64,000 nucleotides of DNA. Origin: Ceratobasidium sp. AG-K (Eukaryota; Basidiomycota; Agaricomycetes; Cantharellales; Ceratobasidiaceae). This document shows positions 41,774 through 52,219 of the stretch, in pieces; the first letter of the stretch is position 1; every line of letters begins with the position of its first letter. The DNA lies in assembly GCA_037039685.1 (NCBI GenBank), contig JAWNGF010000006.1, positions 1,674,001-1,738,000 of the forward strand. The letters run 5' to 3'. The notes under the pieces are model-generated. The model was given only the letters and a program-made list of their open reading frames with translations, was not told the DNA's origin and made no database searches. The position numbers and the translations under genes were made by a program.

Positions 41774-42277
41774 ATGCTCAACTCCCACCTCACTTGCTGT
41801 GCCATGTCTTCCCAATGCCAATCCACCAATTCAGTCATGGTCCGGGTCTACCACAACCTATACACCTGCTCGGCGGCCTTCAAACAGTCCCTTGAAGGTG
41901 TGCCCCCCCAGGAGCAAGGCATGTACTGGCACCCTTGCATGCGCCAACATTTTTACTTCATTGTATCCACTTGCTATTGGTCCGGAGAGGCCCCCCAATC
42001 TTTTGTTGGCTGCCCCCTTGTCTGCTGGCACAACTGGATTGCCTACGCAGCCAATGACATCCACAACATCCTTGAGATCATGGACAGGTTTTGCAAGGTC
42101 TGTCTTGGAGGCAACCCATTTGAGATAGTCAACCTCACTGTTGACCTGTAGATTAGGGAGGAGGCCGTGATTGATTTGACGGATGATGAGGAGGATTATG
42201 GGGTGTGGAAAGGGACAGGGTCAGCTGAGGACCCATTTGTACTTAATGACACTGAGGAGTTTGTGCTAGTGAAGTGA
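41774..42277 (+). pseudogene. C-family ORF3, unknown function, one premature stop
   Basis: 125 codons from MLNSHLTCC to TVDL, then TAG (42149-42151). The same frame continues 41 codons to TGA at 42275-42277, with an acidic tail VIDLTDDEEDYG that fits a SUMO-interacting motif. Rich in Cys, Trp and His (YWHPCMRQH, GCPLVCWHNW). It lies -1 to pol, as in families A and B. No clear resemblance to the A or B core. Confidence 0.6.
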
Positions 42278-42301
42278 GCCCTGGCCTAGAAGGGGGGGTA
42301 G

Positions 42302-42747
42302 TGTCATGACCTTTTCTTGGTTCTCTCTTTATTGTTCTGTTTGTCTTGTGTTTGGTCTTGTTCTTCTCGCTTTGGCGCATGTAGTTACCTTTATGTAAGC
42401 CTTGACTGCAGACATGCCTGCCTGGCCTGTTCCCTTGTTCTCCTTGCAACCCAAGGACTTATCATGTTTCCTTTGTTCTGTCCTCACTTCTCTTGGACTC
42501 TTGCTTTCTCTTGTTTTGGTTTCCTTTGTCACATGCTCCCCATTGTACATAGCCACAGTAGTTAGTATATATCCCAGCAACACAAGTCTTGCCCCCACAA
42601 GACTTGTTCCCTTGTTGTTTTCCCCATCACTCATTGCGTGACTCACTTAGGCCTGAGTGCCATACATTTGACCATTGTTGTTGTCCCAACCCCCATCCTC
42701 ACTGCCTGTGGAGTCTCAGCCTCCAAGGCTCAGCTAGGGTTGTGACA
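42302..42747 (+). repeat. 3' LTR of C (446 bp)
   Basis: TGTCATGACC...GGTTGTGACA. Preceded by AGAAGGGGGGTAG. Contains a TATA-like tract near 42567 and one TGACTCA near 42638. Followed by CATTTG and E1 integrase. The partner 5' LTR has been deleted. Confidence 0.88.
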
Positions 42748-42749
42748 CA

Positions 42750-43489
42750 TTTGAAGTCATCTATGGCATGACTCCCAAATGGTCCATTGTGGACTAGGTG
42801 ACTTGATCCCCTGAAGGAGACAAGTGGACAAAAGATATGGAAGCCATGTGGGAAGAAACAAAGGCCCTGATGGAATACCACCAATCAAAGGAAGAAACCC
42901 CAGAAACACAATACAAGGAAGGGGACAACGTCTGGCTCTTGACAACCAACATCACCACAAGACACCCAAGCAACAAGCTTGATGACAAGAAGATAGGCCC
43001 CTTTGTTGTGAAAAAACAAATCTCTTCACATGCTTACCAGCTTGATCTTCCCAAGTCCATGCGCATCCACAACGTGTTCCATGGAAACATGTTGACCCCC
43101 TATACTGAAGACCTAGACTTCCAACAAAATCAGCCCCAACCTCTGCCAATCATGACTGAGGAAGGCAAAGAAGAGCATGAAGTTGAGAAAATTGTAGATT
43201 GGTATCAAGACCCTGATGGGCTGAAATACCGCATCAGATGGAAAGGTTATAGCCCTCTGGAAGACACAGAAGAACAGGCAGTAAGCTTTGCTGAGCTGAC
43301 TCATGTCATGAGAAAGTTCCAAAAAGACTTTCCCACTGGCCCACTTCCCCCGAGTTTCACTTCCTCAGAGTACAAAAAGGCAAAGGGGAAAGCGGCAGAA
43401 ATCATCACTCCAGCTGTTCAGCCAACTACTACTAGTTCACCACCAAATGCTCCCCACCTTTCAAAAAACCTTTTCTTCACCTACCAAAC
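42750..43489 (+). pseudogene. E1 pol, C-terminal part
   Basis: Integrase C-terminus, GPF module (KKIGPFVVKKQ) and chromodomain (HEVEKIVDWYQD, RWKGYSPLEDT). TAG at 42795-42797 and TGA at 42804-42806 interrupt it. The TGA is also present at the equivalent codon of B3 (49748-49750). After these the frame is open, passes the chromodomain and reaches the A AAA AAC heptamer. Confidence 0.85.
43463..43469 (+). promoter_or_regulatory. Phased A AAA AAC slippery heptamer at E1 pol/ORF3 junction
   Basis: Pol codons TCA AAA AAC CTT. The -1 frame is open and reaches the ORF3 ATG at 43490 in frame. Flanking bases differ from B1 and B3 while the heptamer and its phase are kept. Confidence 0.6.
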
Positions 43490-44205
43490 ATGCCTGCTGC
43501 TTGCACCTCTGCTGTCTCCCAGGTCCCTGCCTACAAGAAGGCTAGGGCCTACAGAAAGGCCATCAAGCTTGCTGGACCAGGCAAATTTGCCATCAACAAC
43601 CAGGACACCACCCCCTGGTCCCTCAACAAGGCCAAGGCTCTTGCCAAGGACCTTGCGCCAGGTGTCCAACTGGGGTACATCCCCCTACAAGAGCGATCAA
43701 CCATCAAATGGGACAACCAGCACAAGTCACTCATTATCCCTTGCCTTGGCTCCCTACTCTGGGTCAGCCACCCCAGCAGCTGGCTGTCCAATCCTACCAA
43801 CATTGGCCACACAAATACTACCAATGTCCTGGCTTCATTGGCCTCACAGTCCACAACATTGTCCTCTGAAGCGCGGACGCATGGAACCACGACACTGGAT
43901 ACAAGTGGGAGGGAAACCAGTGGTTCAAGCAATAGGACAATCCTCACCTTGCCCTTGCTGACAAGGAGGGACACTGCAATGAAGAGGGAACCTGGTGGCG
44001 TCTGTGTGCCACAGACTTTGAGTCAGGATGGCCAATGGACTGTGAGTTTGAACAGCTACCAGTCCCCACAAACACTTACCCAAGAGATGATCCCGCCTTC
44101 AACACCATCAACTGGTCAAAAGGTGCCAATGGAAGTGGTCACATCAACTTGGCCAGACAGCCAATAGAAGACGTCAAGGAGGAAGTTGCTGAGGTCCCCC
44201 CTGCA
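43490..44205 (+). pseudogene. E1 ORF3, N-terminal part, frameshifted and cut by B3
   Basis: Diverged B-type ORF3: MPAACTSAV, TIKWDNQHKSL, CLGSLLWVSHP. A one-base loss near 43806-43812 shifts the frame; the other frame then reads YYQCPGFIGLT, the counterpart of YYHCRGCIGLT. The gene is cut at 44205 by B3 and resumes at 59331. Confidence 0.8.
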
Positions 44206-44706
44206 TGTCGTGACCTATCCCGCCCTCTGTCTCTCTTTCTGCGGACTTGTGGCTTGTACTGGCGCCTTTTGCGCCTCTTCTGTATAGATGTGCCCTCTCC
44301 CTCGCTTAGTGAGGTGTATGGATGACGTGTTACCATGAGTCATATGACTCATGCTGTTTTTCTATTGGCTGGCCTTACGCAGCCCCCTTTATGACTTGGT
44401 TGTGGCTGGACTTGTTGACTCACTTTGTATATATGACTTGACCTGTCTTTGCCTATATATACTGGCTTGCAAGCATGGTCATCCCCAGCTTGCTTTGCCT
44501 TGTCAACTCTCCCTGCAGTGTGATCAGAGGCATTTGGCTACTTAGCCTTTAGCGCAGCCACTTGGACTTAGGAGCTAGTGACTTGTACTGACAAGACTAG
44601 CGTTTGTCCACCTTAGTGATAGAGTCTTGGAAGACTTATCACATATTGTTCCACATCTCAAAGGCCATTAGCGGTCATCAACCATAGGCATTAGCAGGTT
44701 GCGCCA
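44206..44706 (+). repeat. 5' LTR of B3 (501 bp)
   Basis: TGTCGTGACC...GGTTGCGCCA, with the terminal ACA decayed to CCA. Contains TATATATA and the TGAGTCATATGACTCA palindrome. A PBS with GCGAAGCAAGCT begins 2 nt inside. Confidence 0.93.
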
Positions 44707-44762
44707 TTGCGAAGCAAGCTCTTAGTACGCTGAGCCACGAGAAAACAAGGTCACATGACGAC

Positions 44763-46901
44763 ATGGACAATTGATCCTCAAGTACAGCGTCTCAAAGGAG
44801 TGAGGCTCCAACAGCAACAATAGTCGAAATCCAATCAAACCCCCCAAGAGGAGCAAGAGAACGGGCAGGTGATTGGACGGCACCACTTAGAAGTGGCAGC
44901 CGTGCATCAAGACCCCCTTCTACCAGCATCCCAGGAGGAATCGGCAACATTATTGAAACATCAGGAACTCAAGAAGAAACCAGGATTTCAAACAAACAAG
45001 GGTCCACCTCACCAACAATTTGAGTAGTTGAAAATCCAATCAACACACCACCACCAGCGGCTCCAGTTGTCACTTTCCATGAGGAAAGTGTGATTAGCCC
45101 TAGGGCTGTGCGTGTGATTAGGATACCAGGACCACTTAGAAGTACAACCCCAGGACCATTGGACACTGGAACAACAGGGACTAGATGACCTTTAGCATTT
45201 CCTGACTTTGGAATGCAATTTCCACCACCAATAGCTACCCCTGCATCCATGCCACCGCTAGTAGAAGTCCCTAGGACTCACAGTGCCTTGAGTGTGCCAT
45301 CAACCTTCCAATCACAAGGAAGCATTGAGTCAATTTCACAAGATGAAGGACTGAGACAAGAACAACTGATGGAAAACATGGAGGGAAATCCAATCCAAAC
45401 CCTGGAGAGGATCTTCAACACCCTCCAGATCCAATATCAACAAGAGAACGCAGTCCAAGCCCTTAGAATTGAAGGGTTGGAACGACGATGGGATCTACAA
45501 ACCCAAGACATGACAAATATGATGCAGTGAATTGAGCGCATCACCTCCAGAACGGAAGATGGAGTCAATACTTTCTATGAAAGGCTGAGGAACGTTGATC
45601 GCATTCAACAACGAATCCTTGACGTCTTCAAACAATCGGTTGAAAATTCCGAACAAATCAACAATAGGCTGAACAACTTTGATCTCCTGATGAACCAAAC
45701 CTTGCAAGGGCAAATCCAGCGTATTACACACATTGAAGAAACCCTAGGAAGAATGGCGGAAGGAATGAGAAACATGACCATCACCCTTGGAAGGATCGAT
45801 GAGGAAGTTACAGACAGATTCCAGGATCAAACCACTAGGATGCAAGAGGTCCGCCTACAAACCAGGGAAACGTTTGACCTTCTTGAACAAATTCGTGCCA
45901 ATGCCCAAGCAGAATCAGAACACCAAAGGGAAGAATCACAACGGACCCCTCATCTTCCACCACAGGGACGACGATCACCCTCTTTTGAGGTACAAGGACA
46001 ATCAGGATATCAAATCAGAGACGAAGGAAGGACCTTTATCTTCCAAATGAATCAAGGAGGCAACGGAGGAAACTCAGGACCATGCATCAAAATGCCGAAG
46101 GCTTTCGAAGGAACCAGGGGAGCTGCAGCCGAAACCTTCCTTGCAAGAATGAAGGCATATTTTCATCTGAACCCCACCCAATATGACATGGACAAACGGC
46201 GCATTGTCGCAGTATTGATGAACATGGCAGAAGGTCCCGCTGGAAATTGGGCACAACCAGTTCTGAATAGGTACAACGACAACCTAGATCATCCGTGGCT
46301 AGACTCATGGGAAGCCTTCCAAGAAGCCTACAACAGACAATGGAGCGACCCCAGCAAAAAGGTTCAAGCTGAACAGGGAATCCAACGACTTTACCAAAAC
46401 AAGAGCGTGTCTGAATATGTCTCTGAATTCCGACTTCTTTCGCAAGAACTTGACTGGAATGACGCAGCCCTAGCGGCATGATTCAGACAAGGACTGAACC
46501 ACTTCATCAAAACAGAACTTGTTCGTGAGGAACTCAGGGATAGAGCAGGAGCTGAACAGCGAGACCTTGAAGGATGGATCAATATCGCCCTGCAAGCAGA
46601 GGAAATCAACAAACTGACCAACCCGGTTAGTACAAGGAAGAAGAACGAACAGCCAGCCCAGGCAGAAGGTTCCAGGGTCCAGAAAATCAAAGGGGACCTG
46701 GTCCCAAAAGAAGAGAAGAAACGCCAAAGAGAAAACAACCTCTGCATCAAATGTGGGGAAGCAGGGCACAATCTTGCTGACTGCACAAGGGAATGGACCT
46801 ACAAGGACAAAGGAAAGAAGCCTGTGAAAGGAAAAGCCACTGAACTCAAGGATGAGAAAGTGAATGAGAACGAATCCACCAATTCCGAGTCGGAAAACTA
46901 G
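44763..46901 (+). pseudogene. B3 Gag with five nonsense codons
   Basis: Frame colinear with B1 Gag. TGA at 44772-44774, 45021-45023, 45186-45188, 45528-45530 (Trp in B1) and 46479-46481 (CGA in relatives). Capsid (KAFEGTRGA, GNWAQP) and CCHC knuckle (CIKCGEAGHNLADC) are otherwise well kept. Ends SEN-TAG in the G GAA AAC TAG context. Confidence 0.88.
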
Positions 46902-46918
46902 ATGGGCATCTCTCCACC

Positions 46919-49900
46919 ATGTGTGAGGATGCCCCAATATCCTCTCTGCAAAATGTATACTATTGCAAGGCTACAAATGAAACACCCATGGTATACACAA
47001 CTGCAGAGGGAATCACGGAAAGAATCTCAACTCTCATCGACTCCGGCTCGTCTAGAAACTTCATCGACCTGAACTTTGCCAAGGAAAACAATATCCCTTT
47101 GACCAAATTACAAAGCCCCAGAAGCATTGAAACCATTGACGGAAAAATACAAAAGGATCAGATCCAGTTCAGGTGCAAGCTGAAATTCGATCTAGAAGGA
47201 AGAACTTTCTACCAAAAATTCTATGTCATGAACACTGGCACACAACCCATGATTTTAGGAATGCCATGGCTGAAGGAAACCAACCCTGAGATATCCTGGT
47301 CCCCCTTTGCTATCAAATGGAAAACAGAACTTCCCCTTATTGCCAAAGCAGGACTACTTCAGGAACTACCTGTAGAACTTGAAGAATTCAAGGACGTCTT
47401 TGATGAAGAAAAATATGACAGACTCCCTGAACACAGGGAATGGGATTGTAGAATTGACTTCTATGACAACAATCGGCGTCCCAAACCAAAGAAGGCCTAC
47501 CCTCTGTCACCAAGGGAAAGAGAAGCAACAAGGGAATATATTGAGAACAAACTCCGGTCAGGACGTATCAGACCCAGCAAATCTCCCCTTGCTGCAAGCC
47601 TTTTTTTTGTCAAAAAAGCCCTGAAGGAAGGACAAACCATCCCTGACCTACGTCCTGTTGTTGACTACAGAGGAGCAAATGAAGAAACCATCCCGGACTG
47701 CTACCCTATTCCACTTCTTGAACAACTACTAGAAATATTCAAGAAGACTGGAGAAAGTTCAAAGGAAGAACTTTTCATCACTTCCCTTGATCTGAAGAAT
47801 GGCTTTTGGAATGTCAGAATCAGAGAAGGAGACAAATGGAAGACAGCATTTATCACCTCAGAAGGGCTTTTTGAATACACCGTGATGGCCTTTGGCCTCA
47901 AAAATGCACCATCTACTTTCCAAAGAATGATGGACCACATCTTCAGGGACATGATTGGAGTGAAGATCGTGATCTACATTGATGACATCCTTATCATTTC
48001 TCAAGGAAGAGATCAACACACCATAGATATCAAGGAAGTCTTGCAACGATTGAGGAGGAACAACCTCTTTGGAAACCTGAAGAAATGTACCTTCTATGGA
48101 AAAAGAGCCGACTGGGTTGGGTTTGTTGTCAACAAAGACGGCATCTCCATGAACAAAGACAAAATCAAGACTATCCAAGAATGGCCCACTCCCAAAACTG
48201 TGAAACAACTACAGGTGTTCATTGGCTTCTGCAACTTCTATAGGAGATTTGTGGTAGCCTTCTCCACGATTGTCAAACCCCTGACCCAATTGACAAGAAA
48301 GGACAAGAAATGGGAATGGAACGCAGAACACCAGGAAGCCTTTGATTCCCTGAAGGACGTCATATCAAGAGAACCAGTACTTGCACATCCTGACGAATCA
48401 AAGCAGTACTTTCTTGAGACAGACGCCTCAGGAGTTGCAATGGGAGCTATTCTTAGCCAACGACAAAAGGACGGATATTTACACCCAGTAGGGTTCCTCT
48501 CAAAAAGCTTCAAGCAAGCAGAGCTGAATTACGACATGCATGACAAGGAGCTTCTTGCCATTATAGAAGCATTGCGACACTGGCGCATTCACCTTGAAGG
48601 AACAAAGGAACCAATAGTGATCTACACAGATCACAAAAACCTTACTTACTGGCAGAAGGCCAGCACCTTCAACCGGCAACACAACAGATGGCTCCTCATG
48701 CTAGCAAGTTACAACTTTGAGATCCACTACAGACCTGGCAAAATGTCGGAAAAACCGGACATCCTTTCCAGAAGAAGTGATTACAACAATATTGCCTCTG
48801 CTGAACAAGTGATGATCTCTGCCAAAAACTTCAAGGGATTCTCAGCCCTGATGAGTGAAAACATCATTGCAGAAATCAAAGAAGCCCTGGAGGAGGATGA
48901 AAGCTTGGAAACGTTGATCAAAAGCACCAAAGGAAAGGAAGACCTACCTCCCTCCGTGAAAAAACAGTTCAAAGACTACAAAATGAATGAAGATCTCCTG
49001 TGGTACCAAGGGAGAATCGTTGTACCTGACGAAAAAGACATCAAGCTGAAGCTTCTCAAGCTCTACCATGATTCGCCCATTGCGGGGCAACAAGGACAAG
49101 CCAGAACTCTAGAACTCATTTCTAGAAACTACTACTGGCCAGGCATGAAGGCTCAAGTCAACAAGTATGTTGACAGTTGCGAAGTGTGCCAGAGGGGGAA
49201 GGGAAGCAAAGGACACCTACCACTCAAACCCTTGCCCATTCCAGAGAAACCTTGGGAAAATATCGCATATGATTTCATAGTGAAATTACCAAGATCACAA
49301 GGGTTTGACAGTGTCCTTGTTGTGATGGACCGCTTTTCCAGAATGGCACACTTCATCCCCTGCAAGGAATCCACGAACTCAGAAGAACTGGCTGATATTT
49401 TTGTGAAGGAAGTATGGCGCCTTCATGGTTTCCCCAAAACCACTGTCTCAGATAGAGGAACCACCTTCAAATCACACTTCTTAGAAGCGGTCTACAAACG
49501 GCTAGGGATCCAAGGAACATTCTCCACTGCCTTCCACCCTGAAACAGATGGCTTGGTGGAGAGAACAAACCAATGGCTTGAGGGATGGATATGCATCTTT
49601 GGAAATCACAAGCAGGATGATTGGGCAAAATGGTTACCCATTGCAGAATTCTGCCACAATAACCACAAAAACTGAGTTACAAACAAATCCCCCTTTGAAG
49701 TCATCTATGGCATGACTCCCAAATGGTCCATTGAGGACTATGTGACTTGATCCCCAGAGGGAGACAAGTGGACAAAGGATATGGAGGCTGTATGGGAAGA
49801 AACAAAGGCTCTGATGGAATACCACCAAACAAAGGAAGAGCTCCCAAAGCACCAGTACAAGGAAGGGGACAACGTGTGGCTCCTGACTACCAATATCAAG

Positions 49901-50365
49901 ACTAGGCGCCCAAGCAAGAAGCTTGATGACAAAAAGACCAGCCCCTTCGTTGTCAAAAAACAAATCTCTTCACATGCCTACCAGCTTGACCTCCCCAAGT
50001 CCAAGAAAATACATGACGTCTTCCATGGAAACATGTTGACTCACTACAAGGAAGATGTGGATTTCCATTGAAACCAACCCCGACCTCCGCCGATTGTTAT
50101 GGAAGAAGGAGAGGAGGAATATGAAGTAGAGAAGATCATCGATTGGCATCAAGACCCTGATGGACTGAAATATTGCATCAGATGGAAAGGATATGGACCT
50201 CTAGAAGACACGGAAGAACAGGCAGAGAAATTTGCCGATATGACTCCAGTGATGAGAAAGTTCCAGAAGGACTTTCCCACCGGCCCTCTTCCTCCAAATT
50301 TCAAACCACAAGTTTACAAAAAGACAAGGGGAAAGGCAGCTGAAGTCCTCATCCCAGCTACTTAG
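46919..50365 (+). pseudogene. B3 pol, 918 codons open then stops before the chromodomain end
   Basis: Protease DSGSSRN, RT with MAFGLKNAPSTFQ and YIDD, RNase H ETDASG and most of the integrase (SDRGTTF, HPETDGLVERTN) form one open frame to TGA at 49673-49675 (CGA in B1). Further stops are TGA 49748-49750, TGA 50069-50071 and TAG 50363-50365. GPF module and chromodomain (EEYEVEKIIDWHQ, RWKGYG) are present between them. Catalytic residues up to the first stop look intact. Confidence 0.9.
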
Positions 50366-50412
50366 CCTACTCCCACCAGTCCGCTCTTAGCCCACTCTCC
50401 CACTGTTTTTGC

Positions 50413-50419
50413 AAAAAAC
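50413..50419 (+). promoter_or_regulatory. Phased A AAA AAC slippery heptamer at B3 pol/ORF3 junction
   Basis: In the pol frame, GCA AAA AAC TCT. The -1 frame runs openly into the ORF3 ATG at 50437. In this copy pol already has a TAG at 50363, so the site can only be a relic here. Confidence 0.55.
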
Positions 50420-50436
50420 TCTTTTTATCCTTTGCA

Positions 50437-51564
50437 ATGGCCCCCATCCGCTCCAACAACACCGCCGCTGCTGCCTGTCTTGCCTCCTACAGGCTCAGTG
50501 CCGCCTATGGCAAGGCCATCATGGCTGGAGGACCTGGCGAATTTGCCATCAACTGCAGGGCCACAGTGCCCTGGTCCCTCAAAGAGGCCAGGAAATTGGC
50601 CAACGACCTCGAGCCTGGGGTTCACCTTGGCTACATCCCCCTTGCCAAGCGGGGCAACCTCAAATGGGACAAAGAGCATAAGTTGCTCATCCACCCCCAA
50701 CTTGGCTCCCTCCTCTGGGTCAGCCACCCCAACGCCCGGCCCTCTGACCCGACTGACATTGGCCGCAGCAAATATTACCACTGCTGCGGCTGCATTGGAC
50801 TCACCGTCCGCAATGTGGTCACCAAAAGTGCCAAGGCCTGGAACAGGGACACCGGCTACAAATGGGAAGGCGACAAGTGGTTCAAGCGCAAAACCAACCC
50901 CCGCATCGCCGTGGCCAATGGAGGACATGTCAACGACAAAGGAGTCTGGTGGAGCAATTGCTCCTATGACTTCACCAGCGGATGGCCCGCCCCTTGTGAG
51001 TGGCAGAAAAAGCCTGAACCACCAGTCGCTGACAACACATACCCCGATTCCCCCCTCTCTGCTACCAACTGGTCAAAAGGCACTGACGGAGCCCCCAAGC
51101 CAGGCGAAATCAAGGAGGAAGCGGTCAACATCCCTCCCCCTCCCCCTATCTCCGACGAAGATGCCGAGCGGGTTGAGCGGGAATGGAACGCCACCTGGGA
51201 GAAGGCCTGGGAAAACATCAAAGCCCTCATTGCCGACGTTGGCCAAGCAATTGCCAACCTTGAGCCCCGCCCCCCTGCCAACCAAATGCCTTGCGACGCC
51301 AACGTCCTTGAGGCCTACCGCCTTGTCCAATGCGGATCCTGGTCAGTCGACCAGCTCAACAAGTGGCTCGACCACCGACAGAAGCAGTGGGAACTCTGCG
51401 AGCAGGAAGAACTCGAGCGCCTCCAACAACGGCACCAGGAGGAGCTTGACAGGCTCTACCAAGAGAAGTGGGACCGCATGAATGAGGTCCTCAAATCAGA
51501 CATGCAAAACCTGGCGGAACGTGTTGGCTGGCTGGAGTTGAAGGAATGGCTCGCCCGCAGATAG
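50437..51564 (+). CDS. B3 ORF3, intact, unknown function
   Basis: 375 residues, longest intact version. N-terminal domain with GNLKWDKEHK, HPQLGSLLWVSHP, YYHCCGCIGLTV (CCGC instead of CRGC), KWEGDKWF and WWSNCSYDF. A Pro-rich linker follows, then a charged helical C-terminal region (LNKWLDHRQKQW, EELERLQQRHQEE) ending LELKEWLARR. No membrane span. It remains open although B3 gag and pol are broken by stops. GC-rich third codon positions contrast with pol. Confidence 0.8.
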   Translation: MAPIRSNNTAAAACLASYRLSAAYGKAIMAGGPGEFAINCRATVPWSLKEARKLANDLEPGVHLGYIPLAKRGNLKWDKEHKLLIHPQLGSLLWVSHPNARPSDPTDIGRSKYYHCCGCIGLTVRNVVTKSAKAWNRDTGYKWEGDKWFKRKTNPRIAVANGGHVNDKGVWWSNCSYDFTSGWPAPCEWQKKPEPPVADNTYPDSPLSATNWSKGTDGAPKPGEIKEEAVNIPPPPPISDEDAERVEREWNATWEKAWENIKALIADVGQAIANLEPRPPANQMPCDANVLEAYRLVQCGSWSVDQLNKWLDHRQKQWELCEQEELERLQQRHQEELDRLYQEKWDRMNEVLKSDMQNLAERVGWLELKEWLARR

Positions 51565-51592
51565 GCCCAGGCACTCCACTACCTGGCCCTAT
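51561..51592 (+). other. Conserved 3' hairpin of B3 over the ORF3 stop
   Basis: ATAGGCCCAGG and CCTGGCCCTAT pair at 10 of 11 positions around the loop CACTCCACTA. The polypurine tract GTGGGGGGGCAA follows. Confidence 0.7.
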
Positions 51593-51604
51593 GTGGGGGG
51601 GCAA

Positions 51605-51723
51605 TGTTGTGACCTATTCCGCCCTCTGTCTCTCTTTCTGCGGACTCGTGGCTTGTACCGGCGCCTTTTGCGCCTCTTCTGTATAGATGTGCCCTCTCCC
51701 TTGCTTAGTGAGGTGTATGGATG
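51605..51723 (+). repeat. 3' LTR of B3, left part
   Basis: TGTTGTGACC to GTGTATGGATG. Cut by A4; GGATG (51719-51723) is duplicated at 58944-58948. Confidence 0.93.
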
Positions 51724-52178
51724 TGTCGTAAGCTTCTTCTTGGTGGCTATGAGACAAGCCGCGATGGAGAGTGGACGGCACTAAGACCTAAGTGACCTCT
51801 TGAACCGCAACACACTTAAGCGTCTGTAGGCTCTTGAGGGTAGGGGTGGTTCTAAGTGTCACTCAGAAGGGATGTTTTGACGAGACAAAACAAGCTGGGG
51901 TTACCAGGCTTGTTGGTCCTCAATATATATTCAAGAAGTGGCCGAGTCATACAAGGCGCAGCCACATGAGTCATACAGTCTACCAGTCAGGAGTGTCCAT
52001 GTGAGTCATGCTGTATGAACAGACATGACTCGTACAAAGCACAGCCGCGTTACACAATGTAACAGAGTAACCACAAGAAGGTGGCAACGCGGCAAACGGA
52101 AACAGAACACAACACAAGAGAAGGGAACAGGCGGGCGAGACAACAGGCGAGTCCGATGGAGTGAGCTAGCTCACGACA
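51724..52178 (-). repeat. 3' LTR of A4 (455 bp)
   Basis: TGTCGTAAGC...CTCACGACA on the plus strand. Identical by eye to the 5' LTR. The purine-tract complement follows (TTACTCCCCCC). Confidence 0.95.
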
Positions 52179-52194
52179 TTACTCCCCCCTAAGA

Positions 52195-52219
52195 GTCCGT
52201 TTGGGGGACCTGAACGGAC
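52195..52219 (-). other. 3' hairpin of A4 before the polypurine tract
   Basis: GTCCGTT (52195-52201) and AACGGAC (52213-52219) form a 7-bp perfect stem between the ORF3 stop and the purine tract. Confidence 0.6.

Larger units (their letters stand above)
40693..42747 (+). mobile_element. C-family retrotransposon, 3' part with 3' LTR
   Basis: Contains integrase core to chromodomain, ORF3, polypurine tract AGAAGGGGGGTAG and the 3' LTR. Together with ~8081-8554 and 32104-32279 it is all that remains of C. Its 5' LTR, gag, protease and RT are absent through the deletion ending near 8080. It sits in the E1 pol gene, which resumes at 42748. Confidence 0.88.
42748..44205 (+). mobile_element. E1 segment 2: integrase end, chromodomain, ORF3 start
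   Basis: B-lineage sequence resumes exactly at the C 3' LTR with FEVIYGMTPKW. It ends at CTGCA, the left target duplication of B3; E1 resumes at 59331. Confidence 0.88.

Noticed and set aside
49781..51481. Ser/Thr/Pro-rich frame across ORF3 as a separate gene
   Set aside because: It is the -1/+1 shadow of the GC-rich ORF3, is poorly conserved between copies and is low in complexity.
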